A DNA stretch of 55,414 nucleotides, taken from assembly GCA_049652745.1 (NCBI GenBank), contig JBASEY010000055.1, positions 1 to 55,414 on the forward strand, written 5' to 3'. Shown here one piece after another: positions 26,488 to 34,973 of this stretch; the stretch's first letter is position 1; each line of letters begins with the position of its first letter. The translations under genes were made by a program, and so were the position numbers. The stretch is from JBASEY01 sp049652745. GTDB lineage: Bacteria > CSSED10-310. The notes beneath the pieces are model-generated. The model did not search any database and was not told the origin of the DNA. It saw only the letters and a list, made by a program, of their open reading frames with translations.

Positions 26488-26847
26488 TTACCAATGGCTT
26501 TCGACATCGGCGGAAGTTGCCGCCGAAAGCTTGCCGTCTCGATAAAGAGCCAGCGCCTCATCGATTGTTTGAGCGTCCGTATTATAAACTTTTATACCTG
26601 CAGCATCCAGCACTCGGAAAGCTTTGGGGCCGCAATGGCCGGTGACCAGGGCTTTTGCGCCGGATCTGGCAATGGCTTCCGCCGATTGCACACCGGCTCC
26701 CTGAGGTGCGTTCAAATTTTGAGCGTTATCGATGACAACATATGAATTGTCATCCAAGTCGTAGACAAGGAATTTCGGCGCTCGACCAAAACGGCTGTCC
26801 AGGGGAGCGGTCGGTGAATCACCTGAGGTGGTAAACGCTATTTTCAT
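26488..26847 (-). CDS. NifX/NifB-type cofactor family protein (second)
   Basis: The 119-residue protein starts MKIAFTTSGDSPTAPLDSRF, followed by GRAPKFLVYDLD and ALVTGHCGPKAFRVL, the standard NifX-like fold. Presumed role: a carrier of an Fe-S or heterometal cluster, served by the neighbouring ATPases. AGGAG lies upstream of the start codon. Confidence 0.88.
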   Translation of the reverse strand: MKIAFTTSGDSPTAPLDSRFGRAPKFLVYDLDDNSYVVIDNAQNLNAPQGAGVQSAEAIARSGAKALVTGHCGPKAFRVLDAAGIKVYNTDAQTIDEALALYRDGKLSAATSADVESHW

Positions 26848-26923
26848 CTCTAAAATCTCCTTTCGAATTCATGTGCGTATGCCGGCATCGGCATCAAAAA
26901 GTCTTGTTTGTCGACAGAACGGC

Positions 26924-26957
26924 CCGCAGCCCCGGTATTCACGCCGACCGGCTGCGG
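26924..26957 (-). other. 8-bp hairpin between two operon genes
   Basis: CCGCAGCC (26924-26931) and GGCTGCGG (26950-26957) pair in the 138-bp gap after the DUF5320-like gene. No T-run follows. It may be an RNA-stability or processing hairpin that changes gene expression ratios within the operon. Confidence 0.4.
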
Positions 26958-26985
26958 ACACGTCGGGTTCCGGCGAAAAAACCGT

Positions 26986-27348
26986 TTATTTCTCCGGAGC
27001 CCCTTTTTCAAGTTCTTCGAGCCGCGCTTTAATAAAATCCAATTCTGAGCGCAATGCTTCGGCCTGGTTTTTCAGCGCATTCTTTTCCCATTCAGGATCG
27101 GGCTGTTGGTAGGCTCCGGGGTATGGCGGATAGCCGCCGAAACGAGCGAATCCGGGCATACCGCCGCCATAAAACATATTTCTGCGCCCGTATCCGCCTC
27201 GGCGGAAACCTCGCCCAAAACCCATACCAAAGCCTCTTCCGGGCACAGGATTGGCATATCCGGGCACCGAGAACCCTGCGCAGTACCCCGCACCTCTACC
27301 TGTCATCGGTCCAAAACCGGCAGGTCCCATTCCATCACCTCTAGGCAT
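26986..27348 (-). CDS. DUF5320-like Gly/Pro-rich small protein
   Basis: The 120-residue protein has the typical start MPRGDGMGPAGFGPMTGRG, a Gly/Arg/Tyr-rich middle, and a C-terminal coiled-coil stretch (QAEALRSELDFIKARLEELEK). Proteins of this form regularly accompany NifX and MinD-ferredoxin genes in anaerobes; their function is unknown. The pattern suggests a disordered metal- or partner-binding head on a helical oligomerisation tail. Confidence 0.8.
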   Translation of the reverse strand: MPRGDGMGPAGFGPMTGRGAGYCAGFSVPGYANPVPGRGFGMGFGRGFRRGGYGRRNMFYGGGMPGFARFGGYPPYPGAYQQPDPEWEKNALKNQAEALRSELDFIKARLEELEKGAPEK

Positions 27349-27383
27349 ATCATCAGTCTCCTTTCATAGATGAGTAGGTAAAA

Positions 27384-27992
27384 TTATTCGCGCATCAGCG
27401 CCGTTCCACATTCGGGGCATGTCCGTTGCACACATGGCAACCCTGGCTGATGCGGCACTTTGTTGCCACATTTCGGACAGACGCATCGACCGGCCGGTCC
27501 GGCAGCCAAGGGACCTCCCATTCTGCCGCGACCCGGGCCTCCGCCCCGGCCTCGACCGCCGGCTCCCTGCCCGCGTCCGGCTCCTCTACCTTGTTCAAAC
27601 ATCGTCATCGGCATCATCTCCTTCTTATGACCGCCTCGACGCCATCGTCGGCATCCAGGCATAGTGAAAGAATCCGTTTCCAAGGTTTCGTCCAGCCAAG
27701 CTCGGACGACATCCAATAAATCACCTGCGACGAACGGGACGACATGGATGCCGTAAGCGACGATCAAATGACGCATGGGCTTGGATATCGCGCCGCAAAC
27801 CAGAATATCAACGCCCTTGTCCATCAACCAAAGCGCTTTCTGAACAGGTAAACTTTCCGGCAGAGTGATGCGGGTCTGCGTGGCTAGACATCCGTTTTCG
27901 GATTCAACAATCAGTAAAGATCCGGCAGTGTCGAAAACAGGAGCGATTCGATTGTTCCAATATGAAAAAGCGGCTAGTGTCATTCCGTTCAT
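27384..27992 (-). CDS. NifX-like protein with C-terminal Gly/Arg-rich linker and zinc ribbon
   Basis: The 202-residue protein fuses a NifX-like domain (about 1-115: WNNRIAPVFDTAG, ILVCGAISKPMRHL) to a Gly/Arg-rich linker and a zinc ribbon (CVCPKCGNKVP, CPECGTALMRE). It is the first gene of the cluster, about 10 nt after the predicted sigma-54 start point. The next in-frame ATG at 27981-27983 is an alternative start. Being first, it may be a sensor or regulator of the cluster. Confidence 0.82.
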   Translation of the reverse strand: MNGMTLAAFSYWNNRIAPVFDTAGSLLIVESENGCLATQTRITLPESLPVQKALWLMDKGVDILVCGAISKPMRHLIVAYGIHVVPFVAGDLLDVVRAWLDETLETDSFTMPGCRRWRRGGHKKEMMPMTMFEQGRGAGRGQGAGGRGRGGGPGRGRMGGPLAAGPAGRCVCPKCGNKVPHQPGLPCVQRTCPECGTALMRE

Positions 27993-28012
27993 CCTTTCCT
28001 CACTTTGTTTAG

Positions 28013-28028
28013 AGCAATACGCATGCCA
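28013..28028 (-). promoter_or_regulatory. Sigma-54 (-24/-12) promoter of the Fe-S/NifX operon
   Basis: On the minus strand the sequence reads TGGCAT, 5 bp, TTGCT. The invariant GG and GC are exactly 10 bp apart, as required for RpoN. The predicted start point is near 28002, about 10 nt before the first ATG. Such promoters need an AAA+ activator. Known ORP loci of Desulfovibrio are also sigma-54 dependent. Confidence 0.75.
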
Positions 28029-28121
28029 AGGGGTTACAGAGAGGGTGAAAAGAGGTTTAACATAATGAATTTATTGATTATTAATCCCATGAAAAAACTT
28101 TGAACGCAATCCGTGGAAGGT

Positions 28122-28134
28122 GCAATTTTGCAAC
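28122..28134 (-). promoter_or_regulatory. Upstream activator site 1 (GCAANNTTGCAAC)
   Basis: GCAATTTTGCAAC contains the palindrome GCAA-TT-TTGC. It lies about 95 bp before the -24 element. It recurs at 28153-28165, 31 bp away, close to three helical turns, which suits binding of an activator dimer pair on one DNA face. Confidence 0.6.
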
Positions 28135-28152
28135 TTGTGATTTGAGAAAGTA

Positions 28153-28165
28153 GCAATGTTGCAAC
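28153..28165 (-). promoter_or_regulatory. Upstream activator site 2 (GCAANNTTGCAAC)
   Basis: GCAATGTTGCAAC differs from site 1 at a single central base and keeps both palindrome arms. The rest of 27993-28304 is AT-rich and shows no gene. Confidence 0.6.
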
Positions 28166-28304
28166 TATTTAATAGGGATTTTTTGTTGAAGCCGATCCGA
28201 ATCGATTTCGTCGGTTAAATCGTGATAGACGGTGTTTCGATATGAATACTCTCTTCTGGTTAATAAGCGAGAAAAAAGGCTTGCCGGTCGGGTGATCTTG
28301 CTTT

Positions 28305-29438
28305 TTATCTTTCCGGTTTGACGATTCGAAGCACTTCGTCGATGATCCAGTTGATTTCTTCTTCTTTGAGCAAAGGGTACAGGGGCAGAGTTATCGTCGA
28401 GTTGCCGATTCGTTCGCTTTGGGGAAAATCGCCGGGTTTATATCCGTAGCGCTGTCGGTAATAGCTCATTAAATGTATCGGTCGGAAGTTGACGGCGACC
28501 CCGATACCGCTTGCTTGAAGTTCGTGCATGTATTGGTCTCTTCGATCAGGGTTCACCCAGATTGTGTATAAGTGGCGCGGATGATGCGATCTCGGCAGGA
28601 CGGCGGGTGCAGCGAGGCCTTTATGGTTTTTGAATGCTTCGTCGAATCGTGACGCGATGTGTTGTCTTTCGCTGCAGATGGAGTTGACGCGGTCGATCTG
28701 ATTGACCATCAACGCCGCTTGGATATTGTTCATATTGCATTTGTATCCCAGGAACTCCATGTCATAGTGTTCATAGAGCTTGGTATATCTATCGGCGGCA
28801 TTTTTGCTCATTCCGTGCAGTCGGGCTTTACACATCCAGTCATAAATATCCTGGTCATGGCAGGTCAATGCGCCGCCTTCTCCGCATGTCAGGCTTTTTG
28901 TAGCGTAAAAGCTATAACAGGACATGTCGCCGAGTTCGCCTGATTGAATGCCGTCCCGGATGCCTTCCAGGCAATGGGCGCTGTCTTCGATAATTTTCAA
29001 ATTGTAGGCGTCGGCGATTTGCCGGATTTTTTTCATATCGCACATTTGGCCGTAAAGGTGCACCGGCATCACGGCTTTGGTATGGGGAGTGATCGCTTTT
29101 TCGATCAAGTCGGCATCGATATTGCCGGTTTCCGGTTCGACATCGACGAATACGGGTTTTGCGCCGCAGTATTCGATTGTGTTCGCTGTGGCGATAAATG
29201 ACATAGGTGTCGTGATGACCTCATCTTTGGGTCCGATATTGAAATATTTCAATGCCAGTTCCATAGCGTTCGTGCAGGATGTCAGACCGACGGCGAATTG
29301 AATGTTTAAATAGGCGGCCAGTTTTTCTTCGAATCGTTTTGTCCAGTCACCTGTCGTCAAAAAGAGAGAATCCAGGACGTTTCGAACTTCATTTTTATCG
29401 TTATCGTCCAGGTTGTGTCGAAAGAACTCGATTTTCAT
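28305..29438 (-). CDS. DegT/DnrJ/EryC1/StrS-family sugar aminotransferase
   Basis: The 377-residue PLP enzyme shows GLTSCTNAMELAL near the start, VMPVHLYGQ, IIEDSAHCLEG, and the PLP-lysine segment FYATKSLTCGEGGAL. The C-terminal half carries NMNNIQAALMVNQID. It should transaminate a keto-sugar nucleotide, most probably the 4-keto product of the dehydratase encoded 15 bp upstream in the same operon. The pair could feed an amino sugar into a surface glycan. The exact sugar is not visible. Confidence 0.88.
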   Translation of the reverse strand: MKIEFFRHNLDDNDKNEVRNVLDSLFLTTGDWTKRFEEKLAAYLNIQFAVGLTSCTNAMELALKYFNIGPKDEVITTPMSFIATANTIEYCGAKPVFVDVEPETGNIDADLIEKAITPHTKAVMPVHLYGQMCDMKKIRQIADAYNLKIIEDSAHCLEGIRDGIQSGELGDMSCYSFYATKSLTCGEGGALTCHDQDIYDWMCKARLHGMSKNAADRYTKLYEHYDMEFLGYKCNMNNIQAALMVNQIDRVNSICSERQHIASRFDEAFKNHKGLAAPAVLPRSHHPRHLYTIWVNPDRRDQYMHELQASGIGVAVNFRPIHLMSYYRQRYGYKPGDFPQSERIGNSTITLPLYPLLKEEEINWIIDEVLRIVKPER

Positions 29439-29453
29439 CCTAAAAATCCCCGC

Positions 29454-30485
29454 TCAATGCATTTCAACTTTGCCATCTGTGGTTTTGATCGGAACATGCT
29501 TCATCCATTCCAGTTCTTTCCACCAGTCTTCGTTATTTCGGTACCAATCAATGGTTTTTTTCAAACCTTCGGTAACCGATGTTTTGGCTTCCCATCCCAG
29601 AAGTTCTTTCGCTTTCTGTGTAGTGGCACGGTGTAGGTCAACTTGTCCCGGGCGGTTGCCGACAAAGGATATAAGGCTTTCAGGCAAGTCCATCTCCTTC
29701 AGAATCCGTTTGGCCATATCTAAAACCTGGCCGGCGATTCCCGTTCCGATGTTGATCACCTGATTTTTAATCCTATCGAAATCTTTGATATGTAGAGCTT
29801 TATCGATAGCTTCGCAATTATCTTCCACATAAATCCAATCTCGTGCCGCAAGGCCGTTTCCATGTACTGTCAACGGCTCATTTTTCAGCGCGCTGGTGAT
29901 GAAACGCGGCGTCATTTTCTCCAAGTGCTGCCTGGGACCGTAATTGTTGAACGGTCGAAGTATGACTGCCGGCAAGTCTTGACAGCACCAATACGAATAC
30001 ACCAATCTGTCAGCACCTGCTTTGGCACCGGCATAGGGGGATCGTGGATTCAGAGGGTGCTCTTCACTCATAAAATCACCTTCCGCCGTCCCATATACCT
30101 CAGAAGATGATATGTGTATGAATCTTTCAATCTGAGGGTATTTCATCAGTGCATTCATCATTGTCTGGGTTCCGATCACATCTGTGGTAAAAAATTTCGT
30201 GTTGTCGAAAATCGATCGAGCTACATGTGTTTCCGCTGCAAGGTGGACGACAAGATGAGATCGCCCCATCAATTCATTGACGATATAAGGATTGGTGACA
30301 TCGCCGTACCAAAACTCGAAGTTTTTGGCGTTTTGAATATAATCCGGAAAATTTTTGTGGTTTCCCGCGTAAGTCAATGCATCCAGAACAAGAAAATGAT
30401 AGTCGGTATATCGATCAAACAAATACTGTAACAGATTGCTCCCGATAAACCCTGCCGCGCCTGTCAACAATACGGTCTTTTTCAT
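29454..30485 (-). CDS. NDP-sugar 4,6-dehydratase/epimerase (extended SDR)
   Basis: I start at the ATG at 30485, since AGGAGG lies 7 nt upstream and the Rossmann motif LLTGAAGFIGSN follows at once; the longer frame to 30533 adds unrelated residues. The 343-residue protein has LAAETHVARS, the active-site stretch HISSSEVYGTAEG, and the catalytic YAGAK. Later regions (ILRPFNNYGPRQ, RDWIYVEDNCEAI) are typical of the RmlB/LegB branch. Working with the downstream aminotransferase, it probably makes a 4-amino-4,6-dideoxy sugar precursor. Legionaminic-type pathways use such a pair, but the other genes are absent here. Confidence 0.85.
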   Translation of the reverse strand: MKKTVLLTGAAGFIGSNLLQYLFDRYTDYHFLVLDALTYAGNHKNFPDYIQNAKNFEFWYGDVTNPYIVNELMGRSHLVVHLAAETHVARSIFDNTKFFTTDVIGTQTMMNALMKYPQIERFIHISSSEVYGTAEGDFMSEEHPLNPRSPYAGAKAGADRLVYSYWCCQDLPAVILRPFNNYGPRQHLEKMTPRFITSALKNEPLTVHGNGLAARDWIYVEDNCEAIDKALHIKDFDRIKNQVINIGTGIAGQVLDMAKRILKEMDLPESLISFVGNRPGQVDLHRATTQKAKELLGWEAKTSVTEGLKKTIDWYRNNEDWWKELEWMKHVPIKTTDGKVEMH

Positions 30486-30632
30486 CCATAAACCTCCTAT
30501 AGCATTCCCAATATAATTTTTATTGGAAAACATACCATATCAAAACCTAAACACGGATTTCGGCATTCAATTTTCAGTTTGACATCCTCCCGTAATCAAC
30601 GACTTGATTTATAATGCGATTGGCAGTTGAGT

Positions 30633-31586
30633 TCAACCTTCCCTGGCGATTAAGTATAAAAGATAGCCCACATACCCTGCCAGCAGCACGCCGGCTTCCC
30701 ATCGATCGAGCCGTTTTTTTTCTCCGGTGAACATGGCGATAAAAAGAAAAATCGTTCCGGCGGAGAGCACAATCAAATCCGTATTGAACAGCGGGTCGTA
30801 GATAATTGGGCGGATAATCGCGCTGATGCCCAGGATGAACAGAATGTTGAAAATATTCGAACCGATAATGTTGCCTATCGCAATATCGTCTTTCTTTTTG
30901 AATGCCGCGACAACGGATGTCATCAATTCCGGCAGAGATGTTCCCGTGGCTACCAGAGTCAAGCCGATGATTTTTTGACTGACGCCCAATGCCTGCGCTA
31001 ATTGAACTGCGCTTTTGACCACGAATCGGCCGCCGATAACCAAAGCTGTAATCCCAATCCCAATAAACAGCAGCAGATTCACAATTTTCGTTTTAACGGG
31101 TGATAGCGCTTCTATTTCATTGATCTGGGCTAGAACCTTGTAGATATAGAAAAGAAACCCACAAAACAGAGTCAGAAGGATAAATCCATCGATCCGCGAT
31201 ATCAGCTTGGGTCCTGTTGTGCCGATATCGAGGGTTTGAAAGAAAAGAACAGCGACGGCCGCCAGAGAAAACGGAATTTCTTTCCAGGTCGTGCTGGATT
31301 GAACGACAAGAGGCATGATCAATCCGGTAATCCCTAAAATTACTAACAGATTAAAAATATTGCTTCCGATGATGTTTCCGACGGCGATATCCTGATGTTG
31401 TTGGATTGACGCAAAGATATTGACGATCATTTCGGGAGTCGACGTTCCGAAGGCAACAACTGTCAGTCCTACAGCAAGATCTGAAACATTCAGGCGAAGT
31501 GCGAGCCCCGATGCGCCCTCAACCAGCCAGTCGGCTCCTTTTACCAACAAAATGAAACCTATAGCCAGCAAAAACCAATTTGTCAT
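30633..31586 (-). CDS. Calcium/sodium antiporter (CaCA family, YrbG-like)
   Basis: The 317-residue membrane protein has about ten hydrophobic segments and two alpha-repeats. The first contains VAFGTSTPEMIVNIFAS; the second VATGTSLPELMTSVVAA. These GTSxPE motifs form the ion-binding centre. It should export Ca2+ in exchange for Na+ or H+ across the inner membrane. Its ATG overlaps the stop of the threonine aldolase gene (ATGA), so the two are coupled; no functional link is obvious. Confidence 0.9.
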   Translation of the reverse strand: MTNWFLLAIGFILLVKGADWLVEGASGLALRLNVSDLAVGLTVVAFGTSTPEMIVNIFASIQQHQDIAVGNIIGSNIFNLLVILGITGLIMPLVVQSSTTWKEIPFSLAAVAVLFFQTLDIGTTGPKLISRIDGFILLTLFCGFLFYIYKVLAQINEIEALSPVKTKIVNLLLFIGIGITALVIGGRFVVKSAVQLAQALGVSQKIIGLTLVATGTSLPELMTSVVAAFKKKDDIAIGNIIGSNIFNILFILGISAIIRPIIYDPLFNTDLIVLSAGTIFLFIAMFTGEKKRLDRWEAGVLLAGYVGYLLYLIAREG

Positions 31587-32653
31587 CTAACATTATCCTT
31601 ATTCTGGTCTCCAATCAGACCGATTTCCCTCGAAAAATCGGTAATAAAGCGATCCACCATCATCTCCGGTGTCGCCCATGACGTGACCAGCCGGATAGCC
31701 GATACTTCTGCGTTGATTTTTTTCCAAACATAAAATCCGTAATTTTCATTCAATTTATCGATAACGGCGTTCGGTAGAATCGGGAATATTTGGTTCGTCG
31801 TGGATTGTGTCAAGAAAGAGCAGCCCTGTTTTTCAATTGCAGCGGCCAATTTCATGGCCATGGCATTGGCATGACGAGCCAGGTCGAAAAACAATCCATC
31901 TTTGAACAGCTCCAAAAACTGTATGCCTAAAAACCGTCCCTTTGCCAGTAGTCCGCCTTTCTGTTTGACAAAATAACCGTAGTCCTGTTTCAGGTTCTCA
32001 TCGATGATGACGATGGCTTCCGCCGCCATAGCGCCGTTTTTCGTGCCGCCGATGTAAAATATATCCGTCAATTCCGCCAGATCTTTCAATGTCAGATCAT
32101 TGCCTTTGGCACATAAGGCGGAACCCAGGCGAGCGCCGTCGCAAAACAAATACAATCCCAATCTTTTACAAAAAGCGGATAAATTCCGAAGTTCTTCATG
32201 GGTATAAATCGTGCCGATCTCAGTTGAATTGGAAATATAAACCAGTTTAGGTTTGACCATATGGGGAATCGTTGTATGCTCATCCAAAACAGCCTGAATA
32301 TCTTCGATCATGACCTTTCCATCCGGGTTTTCGATGGTGTTGATTTTGTGTCCGGTCGTTTCGACCGCGCCCGCTTCATGTACATGGATATGGCCGGTTG
32401 AAGCGCTGATAACGGATTCATGAGGTCTCAGCGCGGATCCAATCACGATCAGGTTTGCCTGGGTACCGCCGGAAACGAAATAAACATCCGCATCCGGCTT
32501 TCCAATCGCTTTTCGAATCAAATCCCGGGCTTCACATGTATAGTCGTCGTCGCCGTAACTTTCCTGCTGCCCTTCATTAGCCCGAATCAAAGCGTCCAAC
32601 AGATATGGGTGACAACCCTCACTGTAATCGTTTCTGAAATTCCAAACAGTCAT
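31583..32653 (-). CDS. Threonine-aldolase-like PLP enzyme (beta-eliminating lyase family)
   Basis: I prefer the ATG at 32653, with AAGGAG 12 nt upstream; a TTG seven codons earlier is the alternative. The 356-residue fold-type I enzyme shows FRNDYSEGCHPYLLDAL, YFVSGGTQANLIV, LFCDGARLGSAL and the PLP lysine in IGGTKNGAMAAEAI. Family members cleave threonine or allo-threonine to glycine and acetaldehyde. The order of motifs fits low-specificity threonine aldolase, but related lyases cannot be excluded. Confidence 0.82.
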   Translation of the reverse strand: MTVWNFRNDYSEGCHPYLLDALIRANEGQQESYGDDDYTCEARDLIRKAIGKPDADVYFVSGGTQANLIVIGSALRPHESVISASTGHIHVHEAGAVETTGHKINTIENPDGKVMIEDIQAVLDEHTTIPHMVKPKLVYISNSTEIGTIYTHEELRNLSAFCKRLGLYLFCDGARLGSALCAKGNDLTLKDLAELTDIFYIGGTKNGAMAAEAIVIIDENLKQDYGYFVKQKGGLLAKGRFLGIQFLELFKDGLFFDLARHANAMAMKLAAAIEKQGCSFLTQSTTNQIFPILPNAVIDKLNENYGFYVWKKINAEVSAIRLVTSWATPEMMVDRFITDFSREIGLIGDQNKDNVR

Positions 32654-32775
32654 TTTTGGTTTTGACTCCTTCAACCCTTTTTCGGCGTTCGATACACACT
32701 TCTGAATTGTCTCATAAACAGAACATTCCTGGAAAGGTTTTATTCATTGTTCTTTTAATGATCGATCTCGAATGA

Positions 32776-33288
32776 TTACTTCTCGATACCCACCCTGGCA
32801 TCGACGCCTTTGGAATAATAATGCTTTATTTCTTTCATTTCCGTGACCAGATCGGCGATATCCAACAGCTCCTGCGGCGCATACCGGCCGGTGATGACCG
32901 CTTCGACATGAGCTGCTCGATTGACGACGATTCGTTTTAATTCTTCGAAACTGAACAATCCGTAATATAAAGCGATGGTCGCTTCATCCAGCACGACGAC
33001 GTCGTATTCGCCTGATTGGAGAATTTTTTCGCATTCTTTCAATCCCTTCCGTGCAACATCGTAATCTTCAGGGGCGGGTTTTTGATAGATAAAACAATCA
33101 CGACCGAATTGTTTGATAGTGATGTTCGGTATTTGGGCCAGCATATTCAATTCACTATAGTGCATTCCTTTGACAAATTGGCCGATGAACACGCGTTTCC
33201 CGGCGCCTGCCGCACGCAGCGCCAAGCCTAGAGCCGCTGTTGTTTTACCTTTGCCGTTACCGGTATAGACATGTATGAAACCTTTCAT
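32776..33288 (-). CDS. cobO: Cob(I)yrinic acid a,c-diamide adenosyltransferase (CobO/BtuR type)
   Basis: GGAGG lies 8 nt before the ATG at 33288, which I take as the start over the upstream in-frame GTG. The 170-residue protein has the P-loop YTGNGKGKTTAALGLALRA, then FVKGMHYSELN, VLDEATIALYYGL and ITGRYAPQELLDIADLVTEM, all as in CobA/BtuR/CobO. It transfers the 5'-deoxyadenosyl group to cobalt(I) corrinoid during B12 synthesis or salvage. No cobalamin riboswitch was seen upstream. Confidence 0.92.
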   Translation of the reverse strand: MKGFIHVYTGNGKGKTTAALGLALRAAGAGKRVFIGQFVKGMHYSELNMLAQIPNITIKQFGRDCFIYQKPAPEDYDVARKGLKECEKILQSGEYDVVVLDEATIALYYGLFSFEELKRIVVNRAAHVEAVITGRYAPQELLDIADLVTEMKEIKHYYSKGVDARVGIEK

Positions 33289-33377
33289 TAAAAACGCCTC
33301 CACAGTTACTTTAAAAGATGGATCGTTGATTTGTCGACCGGCTTTTTCATGTGTTGACCTGTTTACACCACGGTGGT

Positions 33378-33935
33378 TTAAACCCAGTTTCCCATCAAGA
33401 TTTTTATGCCGGAAATTATTAGAACCAATCCTCCGAAAACTTCCATTTTGGTGCCGAACAAAACCCCAAGTGTTTTACCGATGATGCAGGCGGCCGATGA
33501 CAGTGCCAGGGTGACGATTCCAATGATCACTGCAGGCTGCCAGATATCGATATCCAGAAAACCCAGGCCAAGTCCCGCTGCAAGAGCATCGATGCTGGTC
33601 GCCAGGCTCAGGCCGATAAGGTCCCAGCCGCGGGAAGGATCCCGGGAAGCACATTCCATAGGCTTGCCCAATCCGGATCGAATCATTTTCACTCCCAGAA
33701 AAACCAAGATGATACAGGCGGCAAGAGTGCCGAAGGTTGAAAAGAAACTCACAAATCGGTTGCCGATGAACCATCCGATAACAGGCATCATAAATTGAAA
33801 AAGGCCGAAATGAAACGCCAGTCGAAACGTCGTTCGTGATGAATCGGCGTAACCACCGCACGCGACTGCCATCGAAACTGCTGATGCGTCCATGGCCAGG
33901 CCCAAAGCAATCAAAAAGGTTTCAATGAAGGTCAT
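33378..33935 (-). CDS. mntP: Manganese efflux pump MntP
   Basis: The 185-residue membrane protein has six hydrophobic segments and the MntP signature aspartates: LGLAMDASAVSMAVACG in TM1 and SLATSIDALAAGLGLGF in TM4. The length matches the family. It should export Mn2+ from the cytoplasm. The ATG lacks a clear ribosome binding site. I looked for a yybP-ykoY manganese riboswitch upstream and could not make a convincing fold. Confidence 0.9.
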   Translation of the reverse strand: MTFIETFLIALGLAMDASAVSMAVACGGYADSSRTTFRLAFHFGLFQFMMPVIGWFIGNRFVSFFSTFGTLAACIILVFLGVKMIRSGLGKPMECASRDPSRGWDLIGLSLATSIDALAAGLGLGFLDIDIWQPAVIIGIVTLALSSAACIIGKTLGVLFGTKMEVFGGLVLIISGIKILMGNWV

Positions 33936-34096
33936 GAGGGGTTTGCCAAAATCCTTTCCCGGGTTTCGAGCGTCTTTTCAAATGACTGCGCCCGGTCTGA
34001 GTAAAGCATGATCCGCCCTGCTCGGCAACAGAGTTTATCGATTATTGAATTCATGACCGCTTGAAGCTAGGATGGCGCTGGAAAGAAGGTGTAACG

Positions 34097-34945
34097 ATGA
34101 AATCATTGCCAATTTTCGACGGAACGACCCCATGGAAACACACATTTCACACACACTCAGATTTTTGCGATGGAAAATGCCGACCAAGTGAATATGTGGA
34201 TGCTGCACTTAAACTTGGGTTGAAAACCTTTGGTTTTTCCAGCCATGCGCCTGTGCCTGATCCTCCCGGCGCTGAAGCGGTCAACCTTTTTTGGTGTATG
34301 CCGCTGAGCCGTCTTCAAGAATATAAAGAAACAGTTACGGAGTTAAAGAATCGTTTTGCCGATCGGTTGGATATCAGAATGGGCCTGGAAGTTGATTATA
34401 TACCGGATATCATGGGTCCCGATCATCCGATTTTCAGGGAATTGAACCTGGACTATACGATCGGCTCCGTCCACGCGGCCGGGACATGGCCTGACGGCAA
34501 AGTGTGGACGGTGGATTGTTCACCGGAAAAATTCGCTGCAGGCATAAACGCTCTCTACGGGGGTTCGGTGGAGAAAGCCGGCCGTGAATATTTTCGCCGT
34601 ATTCGTGAGATGGCATCTGAGCAGCCTCCGGATATCATCGGTCATTTTGACTTGATCAAAAAGAATAACCGCACCTTGAAATTTCTGGACGAGTCAGCCG
34701 GATGGTATCGAGAGGCGGTGTATGAAACTCTTGAGGCTGTAGCCGCTTCCAAATGCATCGTTGAAATCAATACCGGTGGAATGACTCGAGGTTTCGTCGA
34801 TCAACCCTATCCATCATTGTTTATCATGAAATACTGTAGAAAATTGCATATTCCTGTCATGATCAACTCGGACGCACATCATCCCGACAACCTGACGGCG
34901 CTGTTTGATCGAGCGGCGGAGCTTCTTATCGCTGCCGGATATTAA
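34097..34945 (+). CDS. hisK: PHP-family histidinol-phosphatase (HisK type)
   Basis: The ATG at 34097 follows AGAAGG; an upstream TTG extends the frame by 12 codons without support. The 282-residue protein shows the PHP metal ligands in order: HTFHTHSDFCDG, SSHAPVP, GLEVDYIP, GSVHAAG, GHFDLIKK and NSDAHHPDN. The expected reaction is dephosphorylation of L-histidinol phosphate in histidine synthesis. Other PHP phosphatases look similar; no other his gene is nearby. It converges on the FHA gene with only 28 bp between. Confidence 0.82.
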   Translation: MKSLPIFDGTTPWKHTFHTHSDFCDGKCRPSEYVDAALKLGLKTFGFSSHAPVPDPPGAEAVNLFWCMPLSRLQEYKETVTELKNRFADRLDIRMGLEVDYIPDIMGPDHPIFRELNLDYTIGSVHAAGTWPDGKVWTVDCSPEKFAAGINALYGGSVEKAGREYFRRIREMASEQPPDIIGHFDLIKKNNRTLKFLDESAGWYREAVYETLEAVAASKCIVEINTGGMTRGFVDQPYPSLFIMKYCRKLHIPVMINSDAHHPDNLTALFDRAAELLIAAGY

Positions 34946-34973
34946 AAATCTGTTGTGGTATTCCTGCCGAAAA

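Noticed and set aside
22971..27992. Nitrogen-fixation locus
   Set aside because: NifX-like proteins here are the small generic type and no nifH, nifD, nifK, nifE or nifN gene is present.
33936..34060. Manganese (yybP-ykoY) riboswitch before mntP
   Set aside because: The conserved loops of that riboswitch could not be placed in the sequence.
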